Source of the DNA: Thiobacillaceae bacterium
Lineage (GTDB): Bacteria > Pseudomonadota > Gammaproteobacteria > Burkholderiales > Thiobacillaceae
Assembly (NCBI GenBank): GCA_012274165.1
Contig: JAAPAA010000202.1
Location: 1-11,165, forward strand
Length of the DNA: 11,165 nt
Direction of reading: 5' to 3'
Below, in pieces: positions 6,576 through 11,165 of this stretch; position 1 is the stretch's first letter, and every line of letters starts with the position of its first letter. The notes under the pieces were generated by a model that saw nothing but the letters and a program-made list of their open reading frames with translations, searched no databases and had not been told where the DNA came from. Made by a program: the position numbers and the translations under genes.

Positions 6576-7693
6576 GGCTGGGCCTCCGGGTTGGCGAGCG
6601 CGGCGACTTCTTCGGTGATATCGATTTCCGCCGGACACCAGGCGATGCAGCGGCCGCAGCCGACACAGCCGCTGCGGCCGTACTGGTCGTGCCAGGTGGC
6701 CAGCTTGTGGGTGAGCCACTGGCGGTAACGGCTGCGGATGTCCGGCCGCACATTGAATCCGTGCAGATGGCCGTGCGTCTCGCCAAAGCAGGAATCCCAC
6801 ATGCGGACATGCTCACTGCTCTGGCCGTCGAGGCTGGGCTCGTCTATTTCGGCGTGGCAAAAACAGGTCGGGCACACCGCCGTGCAATTGCCGCAGGCGA
6901 GGCAGCGCGCGGCCACCTCTTCCCAGTGCGGATGTTCCAGCCGGCTCATCAGCGTATCGCGCAGATTGCGGCCGGGCAGGCTGCGGGTCTGAGCGGCAGC
7001 GGCTGCCTGCCCCTGCTGGCGAGCAGCGTCGATCTGCTGCGAAGTGGCGGGCGCAAGATTCATTGCGTTGAGCACGGCCGCGCCCTTTGCACTGCCCGCC
7101 ACGGTGACAAAACCCTCCGCCAGTTCGGTCAGCGCCAGATCGTAGCCTGTGGTCGGGGTCGGGCCATCGCCGGTGGACGCGCAAAAACACGTCGCCCCCG
7201 GCTCGGCGCATTGCACCGCCACCAGAAACAGTTGTTCGCGCCGTCGCGCATAGTGGGCATCGGGCTGAGTGCCGCGCAAAAAATGCGCATCCTGCAAGGC
7301 CAGCGCGGCCAGATCGCAGGCGCGCACGCCGATCATCGCCAGCATGGGCGCCGGCGGCTCGACCGCGATGAATTGCAGCCGACCCTGTTCGTTGCGCTGG
7401 GTTCGCCACAGCGATTCCCGCGGCGCGAACAGATGCGGCTTGATGGCCTGCGGCCCGTTCGCCCAGGCGAAATAGCGGTTGTGAGGATCCTGTGTCAGCC
7501 GGTAATGTCCCGGCGCCTGCTCGGCTTGTAAGCCACGCTGCAAGCCATCGGATGCATCGAGCGGGCGCATGACGATGGCCCCGTTTTCCACCGCCGGTCC
7601 CAGGCATTGATAGCCACCGGCCATCAGCTGGGCCACGAGGGAAGGCAGTTGCGCCAGCGGCAGAAATCCGGGGTGATCGGGCAGGGAAGACAT
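6572..7693 (-). CDS. hydB: Group 3b hydrogenase beta subunit, two 4Fe-4S clusters
   Basis: This 373-residue electron-transfer subunit links the flavin of HydG and the FeS chain of HydD. Two ferredoxin-type cluster motifs are clear: RCLACGNCTAVCPTC with Cys264, 267, 270 and 274, and GCVGCGRCIAWCP with Cys343, 346, 349 and 353. The N-terminal half contains the family's IGVRACDLAALALQD segment (121-135) and CFCASTGDGP (169-178). It is related to sulfite/anaerobic reductase A-type subunits as well as to hydrogenase beta subunits, which is the basis of the 'sulfhydrogenase' name. It is the first gene of the operon. The ATG at 7693 has only a weak ribosome binding site. The following gene overlaps by 4 nt. 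Confidence 0.93.
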   Translation of the reverse strand: MSSLPDHPGFLPLAQLPSLVAQLMAGGYQCLGPAVENGAIVMRPLDASDGLQRGLQAEQAPGHYRLTQDPHNRYFAWANGPQAIKPHLFAPRESLWRTQRNEQGRLQFIAVEPPAPMLAMIGVRACDLAALALQDAHFLRGTQPDAHYARRREQLFLVAVQCAEPGATCFCASTGDGPTPTTGYDLALTELAEGFVTVAGSAKGAAVLNAMNLAPATSQQIDAARQQGQAAAAAQTRSLPGRNLRDTLMSRLEHPHWEEVAARCLACGNCTAVCPTCFCHAEIDEPSLDGQSSEHVRMWDSCFGETHGHLHGFNVRPDIRSRYRQWLTHKLATWHDQYGRSGCVGCGRCIAWCPAEIDITEEVAALANPEAQP

Positions 7694-7720
7694 AGGGATG
7701 CGCTCGGCTTCGATGTCGCC

Positions 7721-7749
7721 AGTATAGGTTCAGGCTGCATGGATGGCGA
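7721..7749 (-). promoter_or_regulatory. Possible sigma-70 promoter of the hydrogenase operon
   Basis: On the - strand, TATACT (7726-7721) resembles a -10 box. Seventeen bases upstream lies TCGCCA (7749-7744), a 4-of-6 match to TTGACA. Transcription would begin around 7714, some 20 nt before hydB. This is a consensus match by eye only. No FNR or NtrC-type site was recognised in the 117-bp divergent spacer. Confidence 0.3.
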
Positions 7750-7762
7750 TCTGGTTTGCGCT

Positions 7763-7777
7763 GGCGGCCAGACCGCC
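7763..7777. other. GC-rich dyad in the divergent spacer
   Basis: GGCGG (7763-7767) and CCGCC (7773-7777) are separated by five bases between the divergent hydrogenase operon and ATPase gene. The outer CTG and CAG can extend the pairing with a small bulge. It could be an operator or an mRNA hairpin in the ATPase leader, or chance in GC-rich DNA. Confidence 0.2.
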
Positions 7778-7810
7778 TCCAGGCAGGTCATTGCAGAGTA
7801 GGATTCCCGT

Positions 7811-10402
7811 ATGCTGGAACAAACATCTGCGGCGAATGAGCGTGCTTCCGCTGAGCCACCGGCCTTCCAGGGCCTGACGGCAGAGCGTGCGCGTGAGAGG
7901 CTGGTAGCGGAGGGGGCGAACGCGTTACCCGATGGCGAGCCGCACGGCACGCTGGCGATTATTCGCGAAGTGGCCAGCGAGCCGATGTTTCTGCTGCTCA
8001 TCGTCGCAGCCGGCGTCTACCTGATGCTGGGCGATCCGCACGAAGCCCTGATGCTGCTGTTCTTCGTGGCCGTGGTGATGGGCATCACCTTCTATCAGTC
8101 GCACAAGACCGAGCACGTCCTGCAAGCACTGCGCGACTTGAGCAGCCCGCGTGCGCTGGTGCTGCGCGATGGTGACAAGCAGCGCATCGCCGGGCGCGAG
8201 GTAGTGCGCGACGACATCGTGATGATTGCCGAGGGCGACCGCGTGCCGGCAGATGCGTGGCTGCTGATGTGCAATGGTTTGCTCGTCGATGAATCGCTGC
8301 TGACTGGCGAAGCGGCACCGGTGCGCAAGGCAGCAGGTGACGGCCAGCCGGCCACGCTGCGGCCAGGTGGCGACGATTTGCCGCTGGTCTATTCCGGCAC
8401 GCTCGTGGTGCAGGGGCAGGGCATTGCGCGGGTGACCGCCACCGGGCCGCGCACCGAGATCGGCCGGATCGGCAAGTCACTGCAAACCCTGCGTCCCGAA
8501 CCCAGCCCGGTGCAGCGCCAGATGCGCCGGATGATGTGGGCGTTTGCCGGGCTGGGTGTCATTTTGTGCGGTGTGGTGGTGGTGCTGTATGGCCTCACCC
8601 GGGGCAGCTGGCTCGATGCCCTGCTCGCCGGCATCACGCTCGCCATTTCCCTGCTGCCGCAGGAATTTCTGGTGGTGCTCACGGTTTTCCTCGCGCTGGG
8701 GGCGTGGCGCATTTCGCGCAGTCATGTGCTGACGCGGCGCATCCCGGCGCTGGAGACCCTCGGCGCCGCCACCATTTTGTGCGCGGACAAGACCGGCACC
8801 ATCACCGAAAACCGCATGACGGTGACGCAGCTGGTAGTGCAGGATGAACGCTACGCTGTCGATTACGCGCAGGCGAATGAACTGCCCGAGCGTTTTCACG
8901 AACTGGTCGAATTCAGTGTGCTGGCAAGTCTGGTCGACCCGTTCGACCCGATGGAGCAAGCCTTTCGTCGTCTTGCCGATCATTATCTTGCCGGGACCGA
9001 GCACCTGCACGACGACTGGACGCTGGTGCAGCACTATCCGCTGAGCCGCGACATGCTCGCCATGACGCATGGCTGGCAGGCCACCCAGCGCGAAGAATAC
9101 GTGGTGGCCGCCAAAGGTGCGCCAGAAGCCATCGCCGATTTGTGCCACCTGTCCGCGGCAGACACTGCGCTCATCGCGGGGCAGGCGAACCGCCTGGCTG
9201 GACAAGGCCTGCGCGTGCTGGCCGTCGCCAGGGCGACGTTCGAAGGCGCAACGCTGCCGCCGCAGCAGCATGATTTTCCGTTTGTTTTTCTCGGCATGAT
9301 TGCGCTGACCGATCCCGTGCGGCCACGGGTGCCGGAGGCGATCCGCGTGGCGCGCCGGGCCGGCATGCGGGTGGCGATGATCACCGGCGACTATCCCGGT
9401 ACGGCCGAGGCGATTGCACGTGAGGCCGGGATCGATCTGGCCGGAGGCATCCTGACAGGACCGGAGATTGACGCGCTTGCCGACAGTGAGTTACGGCAAC
9501 GGCTCAAGTCCACCCATGTATTCGCACGCGTGGTACCGGAACAGAAATTGCGCCTGGTGCAGGCTTTCAAGGCCAATGGCGAAGTGGTGGCGATGACCGG
9601 CGACGGCGTAAACGATGCGCCCGCGCTCAAGGCCGCCCACATCGGCATTGCCATGGGCGGGCGCGGCACCGACGTCGCGCGCGAGGCGTCCTCGCTGGTT
9701 TTGCTGGACGACGACTTTGCCACCATCGTCGATGCCATCCGCCTGGGGCGGCGCATTTTCGATAATTTGCACAAGGCGATGGCCTACATTCTCGCGGTGC
9801 ACGTGCCGATAGCCGGCATGGCCGTGTTGCCGCTGCTGTTCGGGCTGCCGCTGGTGCTCGCGCCGGTGCATATCGTGTTTCTGGAACTCATCATCGATCC
9901 TGCCTGTTCGATCGTATTCGAAGCCGAGCCGGAAGAACCCAACAGCATGAGGCGGCCGCCGCGCCGAGTGGATGCCCCCCTGTTCAGCCTGCGCACCCTG
10001 CTGCTGTCGCTGCTGCAAGGCGCAACCCTGTTGCTTGCCGTGGCCGCGGTGTACGCCATCGCGCTGCAACTGGGGCGGGAAGCCGACGAAGTGCGTGCGC
10101 TGACCTTTACCACTCTGGTGATCGGCAATCTGGGGCTGATTCTGGCCAACCGCACCGGGTCGGGCAGTCTGCTGGCCTCGCTGCGCACGCCGAATCCCGC
10201 GTTGTGGTGGGTGATGGGGGGCACGCTCGGCTTCCTGGTGTTTGTGCTCTACGTGCCGGGTCTGCGCGAGTTGTTCGGCTTCACCTATCTGCACCTGAAC
10301 GATGTGCTGCTGGCGTTCGCCGCCAGCGTAGCTGGAATAGGGGGGTTCGGGTTGTTCAAATGGGCTTGGTCGGGACAGGCAGGCAAATCGCAAGTGGACT
10401 GA
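7811..10402 (+). CDS. P-type cation-transporting ATPase with LPQEF M4 motif
   Basis: The 863-residue membrane pump has the P2-type layout. An N-terminal cation-ATPase domain (around 16-60) and M1-M2 (58-95) come first, then the actuator with TGEA (165-168), M3-M4 (242-300), the phosphorylation site DKTGT (Asp326), KGAPE (435-439), MITGD (523-527), GDGVND (597-602) and M5-M10 at the C-terminus. ATP hydrolysis would drive cation transport. In M4 the Ca-ATPase motif PEGLP is replaced by LLPQEF (281-286), and in M6 NLVTD is replaced by ELIIDP (692-697). M5 carries His664 where SERCA has Asn768 and Ile667 where it has Glu771. The Ca2+ ligands are therefore mostly gone and the ion is unknown. There is no N-terminal heavy-metal CxxC domain. 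ATG at 7811 has AGGA at 7800-7803. It is divergent from the hydrogenase operon. Confidence 0.93.
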   Translation: MLEQTSAANERASAEPPAFQGLTAERARERLVAEGANALPDGEPHGTLAIIREVASEPMFLLLIVAAGVYLMLGDPHEALMLLFFVAVVMGITFYQSHKTEHVLQALRDLSSPRALVLRDGDKQRIAGREVVRDDIVMIAEGDRVPADAWLLMCNGLLVDESLLTGEAAPVRKAAGDGQPATLRPGGDDLPLVYSGTLVVQGQGIARVTATGPRTEIGRIGKSLQTLRPEPSPVQRQMRRMMWAFAGLGVILCGVVVVLYGLTRGSWLDALLAGITLAISLLPQEFLVVLTVFLALGAWRISRSHVLTRRIPALETLGAATILCADKTGTITENRMTVTQLVVQDERYAVDYAQANELPERFHELVEFSVLASLVDPFDPMEQAFRRLADHYLAGTEHLHDDWTLVQHYPLSRDMLAMTHGWQATQREEYVVAAKGAPEAIADLCHLSAADTALIAGQANRLAGQGLRVLAVARATFEGATLPPQQHDFPFVFLGMIALTDPVRPRVPEAIRVARRAGMRVAMITGDYPGTAEAIAREAGIDLAGGILTGPEIDALADSELRQRLKSTHVFARVVPEQKLRLVQAFKANGEVVAMTGDGVNDAPALKAAHIGIAMGGRGTDVAREASSLVLLDDDFATIVDAIRLGRRIFDNLHKAMAYILAVHVPIAGMAVLPLLFGLPLVLAPVHIVFLELIIDPACSIVFEAEPEEPNSMRRPPRRVDAPLFSLRTLLLSLLQGATLLLAVAAVYAIALQLGREADEVRALTFTTLVIGNLGLILANRTGSGSLLASLRTPNPALWWVMGGTLGFLVFVLYVPGLRELFGFTYLHLNDVLLAFAASVAGIGGFGLFKWAWSGQAGKSQVD

Positions 10403-10490
10403 CGCGGTATCCCTTTTGCCGGGGACTTGAAAACGCACGATTCCCCTACATCTAGTGGGTTGATTGAATGCATTGAATGGGACATACCAC

Positions 10491-11165
10491 ATGCCTGCCA
10501 CCCGACCCGCTGCCGTTGCGGGATTGTTCTACCCGGACAACCCGGCCGAACTCAAACACACCCTTACGGACCTGCTGGCGAATGCCAGATCAGCCACGCC
10601 GTTGCGCGCGCTCAAGGCGCTGATCGTGCCGCATGCCGGCTATATCTATTCGGGTGCGGTCGCCGCCACCGCCTATGCGCGGCTGGCTGAGCTGCGTGGG
10701 CGCATTCGCCGGGTGGTGCTGCTCGGCCCCACCCATCGCGTTTATGTTCGAGGGTTGGCACTGCCCGAGGCGGAGCGCTTTGCGACGCCGCTCGGCGACG
10801 TACAGCTGGACCGCGCGGGCATGCAGCAACTGGCCGGCCTGCCGCAGGTGACGACTAGCGCAGCAGCGCACCAGCTGGAGCATTCGCTGGAAGTGCAGCT
10901 GCCTTTTCTGCAGCAGGTACTGGGCGATTTCCAGCTGCTGCCGCTGGCGGTGGGCGAGGCGACTGCGGCCGAGGTGGCCGAAGTGCTGGAAACCGTGTGG
11001 GGCGGCGACGAGACGCTGATCGTCATCAGCTCCGACCTGTCGCATTACCTGCCGGACGCCACCGCCCGCAAGGCGGTGGTCGATGGCCTGGTCCGCTCGC
11101 TCCGCACCGGGTTCGCGTACGTCTCCCACGACGTCAGCGACGACCTGATCGACACCGCCTACGCC
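10491..11165 (+). CDS. amrB: AmmeMemoRadiSam system protein B (MEMO1-like), 3' partial or chimeric
   Basis: The frame is open from ATG 10491 to the end of the window (225 codons, no stop). Residues 1 to about 194 are MEMO1-like: RPAAVAGLFYP (5-15), VPHAGYIYSG (46-55, His48), GPTHRVY (79-85, His82), HSLEVQLPFL (131-140) and ISSDLSHYLP (179-188, Asp182, His185). His48, His82 and Asp182 correspond to metal-site residues of human MEMO1. In bacteria this protein occurs with an AMMECR1-domain protein and a radical-SAM protein; neither is in the window. Its biochemical role is not established. A TGGGA stretch before the ATG is a weak ribosome binding site. The gene follows the ATPase by 88 nt. From about residue 195 onward the family resemblance stops, as noted in a separate entry. 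Confidence 0.85.
   Translation, partial: MPATRPAAVAGLFYPDNPAELKHTLTDLLANARSATPLRALKALIVPHAGYIYSGAVAATAYARLAELRGRIRRVVLLGPTHRVYVRGLALPEAERFATPLGDVQLDRAGMQQLAGLPQVTTSAAAHQLEHSLEVQLPFLQQVLGDFQLLPLAVGEATAAEVAEVLETVWGGDETLIVISSDLSHYLPDATARKAVVDGLVRSLRTGFAYVSHDVSDDLIDTAYA
11073..11165 (+). other. Terminal segment resembling a 2OG-Fe(II) oxygenase N-terminal region
   Basis: After the MEMO block the same frame reads LVRSLRTGFAYVSHDVSDD and then LIDTAYA. This matches the DIOX_N pattern of isopenicillin-N-synthase-like oxygenases (a helix, then tGFfyv-x-x-H-x-v, then a further helix), not the expected MEMO C-terminus. Codons shift to CTC, GTC, ACC and GAC, unlike the CTG/GCG-rich part before it. The likeliest explanation is a chimeric contig end; a true gene fusion or a divergent MEMO tail are alternatives. 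Confidence 0.5.

Noticed and set aside
6566..7531. 321-codon + strand ORF opposite hydB
   Set aside because: Shadow of hydB, whose cluster motifs are unmistakable on the other strand.
9491..10501. 336-codon - strand ORF opposite the ATPase
   Set aside because: Antisense shadow of conserved ATPase domains; low-complexity His/Gln/Arg-rich product with no recognisable motif.

Overview
The window looks like chromosomal DNA from a GC-rich proteobacterium, most likely a betaproteobacterium. This rests on codon use, the Smr and Bcp-type proteins and the overall style of the genes; no rRNA or other taxonomic marker is present. No tRNA, rRNA, CRISPR array or transposase was seen.

Layout. Positions 1-931 hold two housekeeping genes on the + strand: the 3' part of an Smr-domain protein and a Bcp/PrxQ peroxiredoxin. 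Positions 932-3180 form an accessory patch. It contains a ParE/RelE-type toxin-antitoxin pair with overlapping genes, a 250-bp spacer with a repeated hairpin arm and a 22-codon ORF remnant, and a visibly AT-richer two-gene unit. That unit encodes a membrane-anchored Mrr-type nuclease translationally coupled to a small protein with an R-x4-H motif of HEPN type. It is the best candidate for an undescribed defence module here.

Positions 3181-7693 on the - strand hold one tightly coupled five-gene operon for a group 3b (sulfhydrogenase type, NAD(P)-linked) [NiFe] hydrogenase. The order is hydB (two 4Fe-4S clusters), hydG (FAD/NAD(P) and 2Fe-2S), hydD (small subunit), hydA (large subunit) and the C-terminal maturation protease. 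Every junction overlaps by 1 to 8 nt. Electrons would pass between NAD(P)(H) on HydG and the NiFe site on HydA through the FeS clusters of HydG, HydB and HydD.

Divergent from the operon, across a 117-bp spacer, is an 863-residue P-type cation ATPase (7811-10402). Its M4 segment reads LPQEF where Ca-ATPases have PEGLP, so its ion is unknown. It is followed by an AmmeMemoRadiSam protein B (MEMO1-like) gene that runs off the window. The last ~95 bases of that frame no longer resemble MEMO. They read like the N-terminal part of an isopenicillin-N-synthase-type 2-oxoglutarate/Fe(II) oxygenase, with different codon use, so the window's end may be a chimeric assembly junction.
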